Of a DNA stretch of 38,865 nt, positions 21,798 to 29,883 are shown in pieces. The position numbers and the translations under genes are program-made. Position 1 is the stretch's first letter. The number at the start of each line of letters is the position of its first letter. The stretch lies in assembly GCA_020846145.1 (NCBI GenBank), contig JADLEL010000185.1, forward strand, positions 1-38,865, read 5' to 3'. Under the pieces are notes generated by a model. The model was not told the DNA's origin. It saw nothing but the letters and a program-made list of their open reading frames with translations, and made no database searches. The DNA is from Pirellulales bacterium (lineage in GTDB: Bacteria; Planctomycetota; Planctomycetia; Pirellulales; Thermoguttaceae).

Positions 21798-23600
21798 ATG
21801 AGCCAAGCGAGCAACGTTTCCCCGGGAGCCGACGATTCCACCAAAGTATGGCCGATTCGCTTTCTGCTTTTCATCGCGGGCCTGGGCGGCCTGCTCTACG
21901 GCATCGACGTGGGCATCATCGGCGGCGCGCTGCCGTACCTCGAAGCCACCACCAATTTGAACGCCAACCAGCTTTCGGTGATCGTCGCCGCGGTGCTGTT
22001 GGGGAGCGTGATCTCGACCTTGTTTGCCGGCATGTTGGCCGACCTGTTCGGCCGGAAAAAAATCATGACCTTAAGCGGCCTGCTGTTCCTGGTCAGCGTG
22101 CCGACCATCGCCACCGCCCACGGTTACGAGCAAATCGTGATCGGCCGATTGCTGCAAGGCATCAGCGCCGGACTGGTCGGCGTGGCAGTGCCGCTCTATC
22201 TGGCCGAATGCTTGAGCGCCTCGACGCGCGGCAAGGGGACCGGGCTGTTTCAGTGGCTGCTGACGCTGGGAATCGTCGCCGCGGCGCTCATCGCCATCTG
22301 CTTCAGCACGTGGGTGGACGGCGTGAAGAAGACGGCCACCGCCGAGGAACTCCTCCACGCGCAGAATATCGCCTGGCGCGGCATTTTTTGGGTGGCCCTG
22401 CCGCCGGGAATCTTGTTCGTGCTGGGCAGTTTCCTCGTCGCCGAGTCGCCGCGCTGGCTCTTCCGGCGGAACCGGAAGGACGCCGCCCGCGCCGCGCTCC
22501 TGCGCACGCGCACTCCCGAACAGGCCGAGTTGGAATTGCGGGAGATGGAGGAAGCCGCCGCCGCCGAAAAGCTCCAGAGCGCGTCGGGCGGCGCGGTCAA
22601 GGAGTCGCTGCTGCACCGCAAGTACGTTATCCCCTTCCTCCTCTCGTGCATCATCCTCGCCTGCACCCAGGCGACCGGCGTCAACTCCATGATCCAATTC
22701 AACGCCTCGGTACTCCTCCAGGCGGGCCTTTCCGACGTGCAGGCCCATTGGGGCTACGTGATGCTCACCACCGTGAACATCTGCATCACCATGGTCGGCG
22801 TGCTGCTCGTCGATCGCAAGGGGCGCAAGTTCCTGCTCTCGCTGGGCAGCGCCGGGATCATCGTTTCGCTGCTTTGCACGGCGGCGATTTTCCACCGCAC
22901 CGAAAAACAGCGCGTCGATTGCGCCGACGCCGTCCAGGCCATGGTCGCCGAGGGCGGACAGCAACTCGAGATCGACTTTACCCAGGAGCTGTCCGATAAA
23001 CTGCTGGCCTCCCGCGGCGAAGCCGGCAAATCGCTCGTCGGCAAGCCGACTTCCCTCATCGTCGTCTTTTCCTACGGCGATTTGCGGGCGGCGTCGAAGG
23101 TCGCGCGGTCGGACGACGAATCCGCGAAACTGCTGAAAATCTCGCGCGAAAGCGTGCCCGCGAGCAAGCTCGAAGCAATGCTCTCGAACCCGTTTGCGAA
23201 CGTGGCGGCGGCGAGGACGGCGCCGCTGAAGATCGAGAACGCGCTTATCACCCCGATTCCAAGCCGAGCGAACGGCTGGATCACGGCGTTTTTTACCTTC
23301 TGCTTCATGGCGTTCTTCGCCGTCGGTCCCGGCGTGTGCGTCTGGCTGGCGCTTTCGGAACTGATGCCTACCCGCATCCGCTCGGTCGGCATGAGCATTG
23401 CGCTGTTGATCAACCAGTCCGTCTCGACGACGATCGCCGCGATCTTTCTGCCGACGGTCGGCAAATACGGCTATGCGACCATGTTTTTCGCGTTCGCCTG
23501 CTTCACGGTGGTCTATTTCGTTACCGCCACGTTCTTCCTGCCGGAGACGAAAGGCAAGACGCTCGAAGAGATCGAGTCGCACTTCAGCGGGCGGAAATAG
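21798..23600 (+). CDS. MFS sugar-porter family transporter with a large loop insertion
   Basis: 600 aa from ATG 21798, with GAAGGA at 21785-21790. The frame extends upstream to 21702 only through the inverted repeat. Twelve membrane segments can be counted. Sugar-porter signatures are present: LGGLLYGIDVGIIGGALP in TM1, ADLFGRKKIM, GRLLQGISAGLVGVAVPLYL, VAESPRWLF, LLVDRKGRK and the C-terminal FFLPETKGKTLEEIE. It should be a proton-sugar symporter or sugar facilitator in the inner membrane. The odd feature is ~120 polar residues (about 365-487, HRTEKQRVDCADAV to ITPIPSRANG) between TM9 and TM10, where the family usually has a short extracytoplasmic loop. The substrate cannot be read from sequence. 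Confidence 0.9.
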   Translation: MSQASNVSPGADDSTKVWPIRFLLFIAGLGGLLYGIDVGIIGGALPYLEATTNLNANQLSVIVAAVLLGSVISTLFAGMLADLFGRKKIMTLSGLLFLVSVPTIATAHGYEQIVIGRLLQGISAGLVGVAVPLYLAECLSASTRGKGTGLFQWLLTLGIVAAALIAICFSTWVDGVKKTATAEELLHAQNIAWRGIFWVALPPGILFVLGSFLVAESPRWLFRRNRKDAARAALLRTRTPEQAELELREMEEAAAAEKLQSASGGAVKESLLHRKYVIPFLLSCIILACTQATGVNSMIQFNASVLLQAGLSDVQAHWGYVMLTTVNICITMVGVLLVDRKGRKFLLSLGSAGIIVSLLCTAAIFHRTEKQRVDCADAVQAMVAEGGQQLEIDFTQELSDKLLASRGEAGKSLVGKPTSLIVVFSYGDLRAASKVARSDDESAKLLKISRESVPASKLEAMLSNPFANVAAARTAPLKIENALITPIPSRANGWITAFFTFCFMAFFAVGPGVCVWLALSELMPTRIRSVGMSIALLINQSVSTTIAAIFLPTVGKYGYATMFFAFACFTVVYFVTATFFLPETKGKTLEEIESHFSGRK

Positions 23601-23621
23601 GACGGGTTACCAACCTGTCGC

Positions 23622-23708
23622 GACGGATTTGAAAAAGTAGGTTATGCTTCAGCATAACGCGAATGATGCTCTGACGATGTTATGCTGAAGCATAACCTAC
23701 AATCCGTC
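23622..23708. repeat. twin palindrome between convergent genes
   Basis: Perfect 22-bp arms at 23637-23658 and 23679-23700 (GTAGGTTATGCTTCAGCATA start). Each arm is itself a GTTATGCT/AGCATAAC hairpin, and the outer GACGGATT/AATCCGTC pair extends the stem. It spans the gap from the MFS stop to the ogt stop and may act as a bidirectional terminator. Confidence 0.9.
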
Positions 23709-24236
23709 CTACTGATTAGCTTGCCGCTCCATGTCGAGCAATCGCCGCTTTGTCTCGACTCCGCCGGGAGCGGAGTAATCGCCCAACCGGCCGCCGGCCG
23801 GCACCACGCGATGGCAGGGAATCACCAGCGGAACGCGGTTGCGGGCCATGCAGCTTCCCACCGCGCGGGCCGCGCGGGGCGAACCGGCGCGGGCGGCCAA
23901 CTCGCCGTAGGTCATCGTCTTCCCGTAGGGAATTCGCCGGCAATGCTCCAGAACTTTGCGGCGGAAGGCCGTCATTTTCTCCCAATCGACGGAAACATCC
24001 CGAAAATCGTCGGGCCGGCCCGCGGCGTAGGCGCGCAGCCGTTCGACGAGCGGAAAATCGCCGTTTTTCGGCCGGGCGGCGGCAAGCAGTTTCTCATCCA
24101 ATGCCGCCAATGCGGATTTTTTCGTCGGATGGCCGAAAACGAGTTGCCGAAGGCGGTTTTTTCGAGCAAGAAGCGCCATCCAGCCCAACTTGGTGGAAAA
24201 TACGGCGTAATAACAATCGCCGGCGGCGGATCGCAT
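23709..24236 (-). CDS. ogt: methylated-DNA--protein-cysteine methyltransferase
   Basis: 175 aa. It takes the methyl group from O6-methylguanine onto its own cysteine, in a suicide reaction. The start at 24236 (MRSAAGDCYYAVFS) is chosen because AAGGAG lies 9 bases upstream; an ATG at 24254 overlaps that site. The C-terminal ATase domain carries the helix-turn-helix (RRIPYGKTMTYGELAARAG), the Arg finger region RAARAVGSCMARNRVPL and the active-site IPCHRVV with Cys141, then GGLETK-like GGVETKRRLL. The N-terminal domain is ordinary for Ogt. No AlkA or Ada regulatory domain is fused. It is downstream of, and in the same orientation as, the VapBC pair, 41 bases away. Confidence 0.94.
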   Translation of the reverse strand: MRSAAGDCYYAVFSTKLGWMALLARKNRLRQLVFGHPTKKSALAALDEKLLAAARPKNGDFPLVERLRAYAAGRPDDFRDVSVDWEKMTAFRRKVLEHCRRIPYGKTMTYGELAARAGSPRAARAVGSCMARNRVPLVIPCHRVVPAGGRLGDYSAPGGVETKRRLLDMERQANQ

Positions 24237-24277
24237 GGGTATCGCTCCTTTCATCGAGAGAACGGATATTTTCGATT

Positions 24278-24670
24278 TCAGGCTATCGAATGAACGTCGG
24301 AATATCTCAGCAGCTTGTCATCCGACGTAACCAAGGGGCATTGATGGATTCGAGCCGTGGCTACGATAATCTGGTCGGCGGGATCGCGCCATTGAAAATT
24401 CGGGAGTTGAGTCGATTCGATTGCTATTTCCGCCGTGAGTTCCAACAAGCGTATTCCCGGATATTCCATAGCCTTCCGAAACCATTCCGCGATGGGACAA
24501 GAAAGCGCCAGCCGCTGATGCTCCACGAGTTTTGCGACTTCCGAGCAGGTGATGGCGCTGATTCCCAGTCCGTTCGTTTCGTTCGCCGTAAGAGCTTGAA
24601 TCTGGGAATCGGTCAATTTTTTCTCGTCTTGCACCCACCATATCCAGATATGAGTATCGAGCACGATCAT
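24278..24670 (-). CDS. VapC-type PIN-domain ribonuclease toxin
   Basis: 130 aa from the ATG at 24670 (MIVLDTHIWIWWVQDE). PIN residues are in place: Asp5 in VLDTHIW, Glu44 in TCSEVAKL, Asp96 and Asp99 in WRDPADQIIVATA, and Asp117 in LVTSDDKLL. These bind the metal for RNA cleavage. The subgroup (DTHIWIWW, DPADRIIVATA type) is the common plant-PIN/VapC group. It overlaps the antitoxin gene by four bases (ATGA), so the two are translationally coupled. The longer start at 24685 is not needed. Confidence 0.92.
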   Translation of the reverse strand: MIVLDTHIWIWWVQDEKKLTDSQIQALTANETNGLGISAITCSEVAKLVEHQRLALSCPIAEWFRKAMEYPGIRLLELTAEIAIESTQLPNFQWRDPADQIIVATARIHQCPLVTSDDKLLRYSDVHSIA

Positions 24671-24882
24671 TGCCCGGCTCCCCACTCCGCTTCCGCGACA
24701 CTGTCGAAGGGTTGGCGGTATTCGTAGGGCGTGCCGCGCAACGCATACTTCGCCTGTCCGTCGGGCGAATTTTCGACTTCGCGAACCACCACTTCAACGT
24801 GATCTCCCGGAGGAAATGGAACATCCTGAATGACGAGCGTACCTTGCTCCGAAACGGTTGTTTCGATGCGGTAGGATTGCAT
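24667..24882 (-). CDS. antitoxin partner of the PIN toxin
   Basis: 71 aa, beginning MQSYRIETTVSEQGTLVIQD. The first half is a small beta-strand segment (GTLVIQDVPFPPGDHVEVVV) of the kind in AbrB-like or similarly short VapB antitoxins. The second half (YALRGTPYEYRQPFDSVAEA) would wrap the toxin. A GGGAG stretch lies just upstream of the ATG. Assignment rests on size, position and coupling to VapC more than on family recognition. Confidence 0.8.
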   Translation of the reverse strand: MQSYRIETTVSEQGTLVIQDVPFPPGDHVEVVVREVENSPDGQAKYALRGTPYEYRQPFDSVAEAEWGAGQ

Positions 24883-25055
24883 CTTCTCTCCCTTTTGATG
24901 AAACGCGCAGAATAATCGTGAACTCGGATAACCAATCAGTAACCGATTCCCTCATTGTATCAAATCATCGAGAACCGTGCAACTTTTGGGCATGGTTTCA
25001 AATGCCCCCGCGCTCCCCGGCCAACCTTCAGCCATTGCCCGGTCGCGGATTAGCG

Positions 25056-25083
25056 TTCATCCTTCATCCTTCATCCTTCATCC
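25056..25083. repeat. heptamer tandem repeat, four TTCATCC units
   Basis: Four exact copies of TTCATCC, close to the reverse complement (GGATGAA) of the GATGAAG units at 17.1 kb. It sits immediately before the 3' end of the secreted-protein gene (minus strand). The rest of 24883-25086 shows no gene. Confidence 0.9.
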
Positions 25084-25086
25084 TTT

Positions 25087-26115
25087 TCAAATCGGTTTGA
25101 CCGTGCCGATCCACAAAAACGGCGTGCCGGCCTCATCCACGCGGAGTTCGAACCGCAAGCCCGCCTGGGAAAGCAGTTTCCGCAGGGCGAGGCTGTAGGT
25201 GGTTTGCGAGCGCGGCATCGAGACCATCGCCTTGGCCGGATCGATGCCGTGCCGCGCCAAGCCGACGCGGTCGTAAACCAGCGGAACCTCGAGCCGCTTG
25301 GCGATCGCCTCGGCCGCCGTCGCCGCGGAGACGTTTTGCACGTTGACGGGCAGAAATTCCATCAGTTTCGGCAAAATTTCCTGCTCGCGTTTTTCCGGCT
25401 TCGCGCCGACGGGCCAGATTTCCTTCAGTTCGGGCCGGGACTTCACCACCACGAGCGAAATCGTTCCGCCGGATAATTTCGGAATGAGGCAATACCCCGC
25501 CGGACGCAAGAGCGCGGCCAAGGCCGTTCCGCACGTCAGTTCGCGCAGTTCGTCCTCGACCTTGTCGTCGCCGACTTCGGCACGAGAACCATCGGCGAAC
25601 GCGAGCGGAATGGACAACTGCCGCGCAATTTTATCGACGGCCTCGCGGCGGGCGACTCCGAGCGTGGCGAATTTCACCGGCTCGGCCAGTGCCTGGCGAA
25701 GTTCGTCGTACTGCGGTTGCGTCAGCCCGAAGGCGACCTTCGCCGGCCGTTGGCTGGGGAGGCCGTTCTCCGCCAGATCGTCCAGCCAGAGTTTCAACCG
25801 GCCGATCTCGCTCCGCTTGTAGCGTCCGCCGGGCAAAGCGATCTCCTCGCGCGACAGCACCACGCCCGTAATGTAATAAACCGGCCGCTGCGGCGTGCCT
25901 CCGGTCTCGATCGCCGGTTTCAATTCTTCTTCGCTGCCGCTGTGAATGCGCACACCCGAAATTCCCGCCTTATCCAAGGCCCGCGCCCATTCCTGAAACG
26001 CCGCCGCCTGCGTTCGGCTGCCCACCAGTTCCAATTCCACCGTCCCCGCCGCCCGTGCGAAAGGAGCGATCGATCCGATAACTATGAAAATTCCGGCAAA
26101 ATGGCGAAGGTGCAT
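25087..26115 (-). CDS. secreted protein with two STN-like repeats
   Basis: 342 aa, beginning MHLRHFAGIFIVIGS. A signal peptide ends near residue 22 (FARA). Residues ~160-235 (EAVDKIARQLSIPLAFADGS to TALAALLRPAGYCLIP) and ~270-340 (AAEAIAKRLEVPLVYDRVGL to LALRKLLSQAGLRFEL) have the same pattern. An amphipathic helix leads into a strand, then a conserved 'AL..LL...G' helix, then a terminal strand pair (FLWIGTV). This looks like the STN module (secretin and TonB N-terminal) found in secretins and FecA-type receptors. The protein has no secretin pore or TonB barrel, so its partner is unknown. The fold call is inference from pattern. A long divergent spacer separates it from the isomerase gene. 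Confidence 0.7.
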   Translation of the reverse strand: MHLRHFAGIFIVIGSIAPFARAAGTVELELVGSRTQAAAFQEWARALDKAGISGVRIHSGSEEELKPAIETGGTPQRPVYYITGVVLSREEIALPGGRYKRSEIGRLKLWLDDLAENGLPSQRPAKVAFGLTQPQYDELRQALAEPVKFATLGVARREAVDKIARQLSIPLAFADGSRAEVGDDKVEDELRELTCGTALAALLRPAGYCLIPKLSGGTISLVVVKSRPELKEIWPVGAKPEKREQEILPKLMEFLPVNVQNVSAATAAEAIAKRLEVPLVYDRVGLARHGIDPAKAMVSMPRSQTTYSLALRKLLSQAGLRFELRVDEAGTPFLWIGTVKPI

Positions 26116-26218
26116 GGGGGCGTGGGGTGTGGGGCGTGGGATTCGACGTTCGTTCCCGTTAATAGATTTTTGGCGGATATGAGTATTATAGCACGATTAA
26201 ACGCCAGCCCATGCCCCA

Positions 26219-26262
26219 TTCCTTCCGCCTTCCTCCTTCCCCCTTCCCCCTTCTTTCTTTTT
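26219..26262. repeat. pyrimidine heptamer array
   Basis: Degenerate seven-base units of CTTCCNC type (CTTCCGC, CTTCCTC, CTTCCCC twice, CTTCTTT). A second small array of GCGTGGG/GTGTGGG heptamers lies at about 26119-26140. Both are in the 216-bp divergent spacer before the isomerase. Confidence 0.75.
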
Positions 26263-26331
26263 CCGCTGGATATGTGAAAATACTCCGATGCGGAATTCGA
26301 TTCTCAAAACCATCCCCTCAAGGAGTTAATC

Positions 26332-27339
26332 ATGGCACGACCGGTTACGATGTTCACCGGCCAATGGGCGGACTTACCCCTGGCCGATTTGGCCCGCAAA
26401 GTCAAAGGTTTCGGCTATGACGGCCTGGAGTTGGCCTGCTGGGGCGATCATTTCGAGGTCAACAAGGCGCTCGAAGACCCCAACTACTGCGCGAAGAAGC
26501 GGGAACTCCTCGAAAAGAACGATCTGCAATGCCATGCCATCTCCGCGCACCTCGTCGGCCAAGCCGTCTTGGACATCATCGACGAGCGGCACAAGGCCAT
26601 TCTGCCCGACTACGTTTGGGGCGACGGCAAACCGGCCGGCGTGAACGCCCGCGCCGCCGAGGAACTGAAAAACACCGCCCGGGCGGCGCAGAAAATGGGC
26701 GTCGAAGTGGTCAACGGCTTCACCGGTTCGAGCATCTGGCAGTGGATTTATTCCTTCCCGCCGGTTTCGCAGAAGATGATCGACGACGGTTTCGCGCTCT
26801 TGGCCGAGCGTTTCAATCCGATCTTGGACGTATTCGCCGAATGCGGCGTGAAGTTCGCGCTCGAGGTGCATCCGACCGAAATCGCCTTCGACCTCTACAC
26901 CGCCGAGCGCGCGCTGGAAGCTCTGGGCCGCCGCGAGGAGTTCGGCTTCAATTTCGATCCCAGCCACCTGCAATGGCAGGGGGTCGATCCGGTGGAATTC
27001 CTGCGGGCGTTCCCCGACCGCATCTACCACGTCCACATGAAGGACGCCATCGTTACCCTCGACGGCAAGAGCGGCATTCTGGCCAGCCACTTGAACTTCG
27101 GCGACCCGCGCCGCGGTTGGGATTTCCGCTCGCTGGGCCGCGGCGGCGTGAACTTCGAGGAGATCATCCGCGCGCTGAACCACATCGGCTACCAAGGGCC
27201 GCTTTCGGTCGAATGGGAAGATTCCGGCATGGACCGCGACCACGGCGCGCAGGAGGCCTGCGACTTCGTCCGCCGGCTCGATTTCGAGCCGAGCCGCCGG
27301 GCCTTCGACGCCTCGTTCGACAAGGAAGAGCAGGCGTAA
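26332..27339 (+). CDS. sugar phosphate isomerase/epimerase (xylose isomerase-like TIM barrel)
   Basis: 335 aa, with AAGGAG six bases before the ATG ([17 protein letters not shown]). The AP-endonuclease-2/xylose-isomerase-like barrel is clear: [17 protein letters not shown] with the first metal-side Glu, [20 protein letters not shown], then [39 protein letters not shown] and [15 protein letters not shown]. These Glu, Asp, His and Glu positions bind the divalent metal. Planctomycetes carry many such proteins near oxidoreductases for sugar or inositol breakdown, but no such partner is adjacent here, so the substrate is unknown. The hairpin at 27370 follows the stop. Confidence 0.9.
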   Translation: MARPVTMFTGQWADLPLADLARKVKGFGYDGLELACWGDHFEVNKALEDPNYCAKKRELLEKNDLQCHAISAHLVGQAVLDIIDERHKAILPDYVWGDGKPAGVNARAAEELKNTARAAQKMGVEVVNGFTGSSIWQWIYSFPPVSQKMIDDGFALLAERFNPILDVFAECGVKFALEVHPTEIAFDLYTAERALEALGRREEFGFNFDPSHLQWQGVDPVEFLRAFPDRIYHVHMKDAIVTLDGKSGILASHLNFGDPRRGWDFRSLGRGGVNFEEIIRALNHIGYQGPLSVEWEDSGMDRDHGAQEACDFVRRLDFEPSRRAFDASFDKEEQA

Positions 27340-27369
27340 CAGCCCTTCGAAAAAGTGGAATTTCGTCCC

Positions 27370-27404
27370 AGGTTGGGGCGGCAGTTCAACGGCCACCCCA
27401 ACCT
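27370..27404 (+). terminator. hairpin after the isomerase gene
   Basis: AGGTTGGGG (27370-27378) pairs perfectly with CCCCAACCT (27396-27404). No T-run follows, so Rho-independent termination is doubtful. The sequence is related to the MITE-like element at 21516-21626. It sits between convergent genes. Confidence 0.45.
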
Positions 27405-27447
27405 CGGATATTCTCGATAGGCTGCTAACTCTCCGTGTTGAGTTTAC

Positions 27448-28260
27448 TCAAATCCACGGATTCTTCCAATCGCCCCAATGATCGAGGTATAAGCGATAAG
27501 CCGGCACGGCCTCGGCCTTGCTTTCGAGCCAGGTTTTCGTGTCGGCGATGATTTTCTGCTCGGCTTCGAGCGCGATGAAGCCCTGCAATACGCGGGTGCG
27601 GAGGAAGACGAAGTAGGTGTCGAGCACGTCGCAACGGCAGTAGTCGTTGATCTGGGCGATGCGGCCGGCATCGAACATATCCTGGACCATATCGCCCTGC
27701 ACGTCCATCTTGCCGGGCTTGCCCAGCAGATTGGCCGCCAGATTCAGCCCGCCGGTGAAGCGAGTGGATCCGAAATTAGTAAGCAGTTCGCAAAGATCGA
27801 TGTGGGCCGTGGTATTGTAGCGGCTGCGGGGCTGGTCGAACGATTTTCCCGTCGCCAGGAACCAGCCCGGTACGCTGATGCCGTAGCGGAAGGCGGCCAG
27901 TTCCAAGAGCGGCAGATCGAATCCACGCCCATTGAAGCTGACCAATGTGGGGCGGCGGTAAGCCTCCCAGCCGCGCCAGAAATTTTCGGTAATTACATAC
28001 GGGCGGAACTGCGGCTCGTCGAGAACTACGATATCTTCCAGGCGGAAATCGGCCGTAACCTTGCCCACCACCACCGAAACCGGCACCTGAAAACTGTAGG
28101 GGATGAAATCGCTTTCGTATTTCTCGAGCAGTTCGTCCCGGTATCGCCGCACCGCCTCCGTGGGCGAGAGCGACTCGCCGGCGTATTTCAATTTGGCCAC
28201 CAACTCGGCATCGGCGACGCTTTCGGTATCGAACACCAGGTAGCGAATGGGGTTGGGCAT
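27448..28260 (-). CDS. DnaQ-like 3'-5' exonuclease (DNA_pol_B_exo2 family)
   Basis: 270 aa, beginning MPNPIRYLVFDTESVADAEL. The DEDD exonuclease motifs are visible: Exo I VFDTES (Asp11, Glu13), Exo II TLVSFNGRGFDLPLLELAAF, and Exo III NDYCRCDVLDTYFVFLR with the final Asp and Tyr of the DEDDy class. It matches the family often labelled 'predicted 3'-5' exonuclease related to polysaccharide biosynthesis' (PF10108). It should cleave single-stranded DNA or RNA ends, but the cellular job is not established. The start is followed upstream by degenerate GGGGATA heptamers and the palindrome at 28306, with no clear Shine-Dalgarno. Confidence 0.88.
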   Translation of the reverse strand: MPNPIRYLVFDTESVADAELVAKLKYAGESLSPTEAVRRYRDELLEKYESDFIPYSFQVPVSVVVGKVTADFRLEDIVVLDEPQFRPYVITENFWRGWEAYRRPTLVSFNGRGFDLPLLELAAFRYGISVPGWFLATGKSFDQPRSRYNTTAHIDLCELLTNFGSTRFTGGLNLAANLLGKPGKMDVQGDMVQDMFDAGRIAQINDYCRCDVLDTYFVFLRTRVLQGFIALEAEQKIIADTKTWLESKAEAVPAYRLYLDHWGDWKNPWI

Positions 28261-28305
28261 GGGAGGAGGGGATGGGGGATAGGGGATAGAGAACAGGTAT
28301 GTTTA

Positions 28306-28327
28306 GCCCCCGCGTCCACGCGGGGGC
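28306..28327. repeat. 22-bp GC-rich palindrome, second copy
   Basis: Identical to 20619-20640, including the GTTTA that precedes it. Lies in the 298-bp divergent spacer between the exonuclease and pepT, where no gene is seen. Confidence 0.9.
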
Positions 28328-28425
28328 AAGCATATCGGAGATTTATTTCTGGCCCTATCTTCCCTTATTCAGTTACTTTTTGGTAGGCTAGGGAATGGAA
28401 AATGAGAGCATTTTCCCCCCGCGTG

Positions 28426-28517
28426 GACGCGGGGCTAAACGACGCGGGGGCTAAACGACGCGGGGCTAAACGACGCGGGGCTAAACGACGCGGGGCTAAA
28501 CGACGCGGGGGCTAAAC
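28426..28517. repeat. six tandem copies of the palindrome half-site
   Basis: Six head-to-tail units of GACGCGGGGCTAAAC or the 16-base variant with one more G (28426, 28441, 28457, 28472, 28487, 28502). Just before it, 28415-28435 forms the complete palindrome with the first unit. It ends 42 bases before the pepT ATG. Confidence 0.92.
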
Positions 28518-28558
28518 CTCCCTGTATCCTGTCCCCTGTAACCTATTCCCTCCCCCCC

Positions 28559-29806
28559 ATGAACACTGACCGCCTTCTACAGCGTTTCTTGCGTTACGTG
28601 AAGATCGACACCACCGCCACTCCCGATGCGGAGGGATACCCCAGTTCCGCGGGCCAGTTGGAATTGGGGCGGCTTTTGGCCGAGGAGCTGCGGGGAATCG
28701 GCCTCACCGATGCCCGGCAGAACGAACACGGCATCGTCATGGCCACGGTTCCCGCCACGGTGAAGCACGAGGCGCCGACCATCGCTTTTTGTTCCCATAT
28801 CGACACTTCGCCGGAAACCTCCGGCAAGGATGTCCGCCCGCAGATAATCCGCGATTACGCGGGGGGGGATATTACTCTGCCGGGCGATAAGCAGATAGTG
28901 ATCTCGGTGGCGGAGAATCCGGAACTGGCAAAACTCCTTCATCGCACGATCATCACCTCCGATGGCACCACCCTATTAGGTGGAGACGACAAGGCGGGCA
29001 TCGCGATCATCATGGAAACCGCCCAATGGCTCGTCGAGCATCCGGAAATACCTCACGGACCGGTGCGGATTTGTTTCACCTGCGACGAAGAGATCGGGCG
29101 GGGCGTGGATAAGCTCGATTTGCAGGAGATCGACGCCGCGGTTTGCTATACCCTCGACGGCCACGGCACGGGCGAGATCGACACCGAGACTTTTTCGGCC
29201 GATCAGGCGGTGGTGGCCATCCGCGGGGTGAATATCCATCCATCGATCGCCAAGGGGCGGATGACGAACGCCTTGAAAGTGGCGGCGGCGTTTATCGCCC
29301 GATTGCCGCGCGGGCGGCTCGAGCCCGAGACGACCGACGGCCGTGAGGGATTCGTGCATCCGTTCGATATTTCCGGCGGGGTGGCCGAAGTGAAGCTCAA
29401 GCTGCTGTTGCGCGATTTCGACGCCGCCCAACTGGCCGTTCAAGCCGAACTGCTGCGGAAAACGGCCGCCGAGACGATGCGGGAATTTCCCGCCGCGAAG
29501 ATCGAGGTTACGATCACGAAACAGTACCGCAACATGGCCGAGGGCCTGATCGGCGAGCCGCGGGCGGTGGGATATGCCGAGGAGGCCTTGCGGCGGCTGG
29601 GCCGGACCGCCAAGCGGACCATCGTCCGCGGCGGCACCGACGGCTCCCGGCTGACCGAAATCGGCCTGCCCACCCCGAACCTCTCTTGCGGCGACCACAA
29701 TCCGCATTCGCCGTTGGAATGGGTCTGCTTGGGCGAGATGATGGAATCGGTTCTGTGGTTGATTGCACTGGTAGAAGTATGGTCAGGCAAGACAATTCGT
29801 CGTTGA
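28559..29806 (+). CDS. pepT: peptidase T (tripeptide aminopeptidase)
   Basis: 415 aa, beginning MNTDRLLQRFLRYVKID. M20-family zinc aminopeptidase that removes the N-terminal residue of tripeptides in the cytoplasm. Two-metal site: His80 and Asp82 in FCSHIDTS, bridging Asp143 in LGGDDKAG, catalytic Glu177/Glu178 in TCDEEIG, Asp200 in YTLDGHG, and the C-terminal His in CGDHNPHSPLEW. The dimerisation lid lies at ~205-320 and contains RGVNIHPSIAKGRM and GFVHPFDISG. Length fits the family. No Shine-Dalgarno is seen; a C-rich stretch precedes the start. The DUF3800 gene follows by 77 bases but looks unrelated. Confidence 0.95.
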   Translation: MNTDRLLQRFLRYVKIDTTATPDAEGYPSSAGQLELGRLLAEELRGIGLTDARQNEHGIVMATVPATVKHEAPTIAFCSHIDTSPETSGKDVRPQIIRDYAGGDITLPGDKQIVISVAENPELAKLLHRTIITSDGTTLLGGDDKAGIAIIMETAQWLVEHPEIPHGPVRICFTCDEEIGRGVDKLDLQEIDAAVCYTLDGHGTGEIDTETFSADQAVVAIRGVNIHPSIAKGRMTNALKVAAAFIARLPRGRLEPETTDGREGFVHPFDISGGVAEVKLKLLLRDFDAAQLAVQAELLRKTAAETMREFPAAKIEVTITKQYRNMAEGLIGEPRAVGYAEEALRRLGRTAKRTIVRGGTDGSRLTEIGLPTPNLSCGDHNPHSPLEWVCLGEMMESVLWLIALVEVWSGKTIRR

Positions 29807-29883
29807 TAATTCCGTGCCAGCCTCAAAGCAACTCCATTTGCAGCCGGTTTTATTCGACAAAGCATCAGCCGATCGAGCAGATT

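Noticed and set aside
28426..28517. Tandem repeat considered as a CRISPR array
   Set aside because: Units are 15-16 bases with no spacers between them; it is a direct tandem array, not repeat-spacer.
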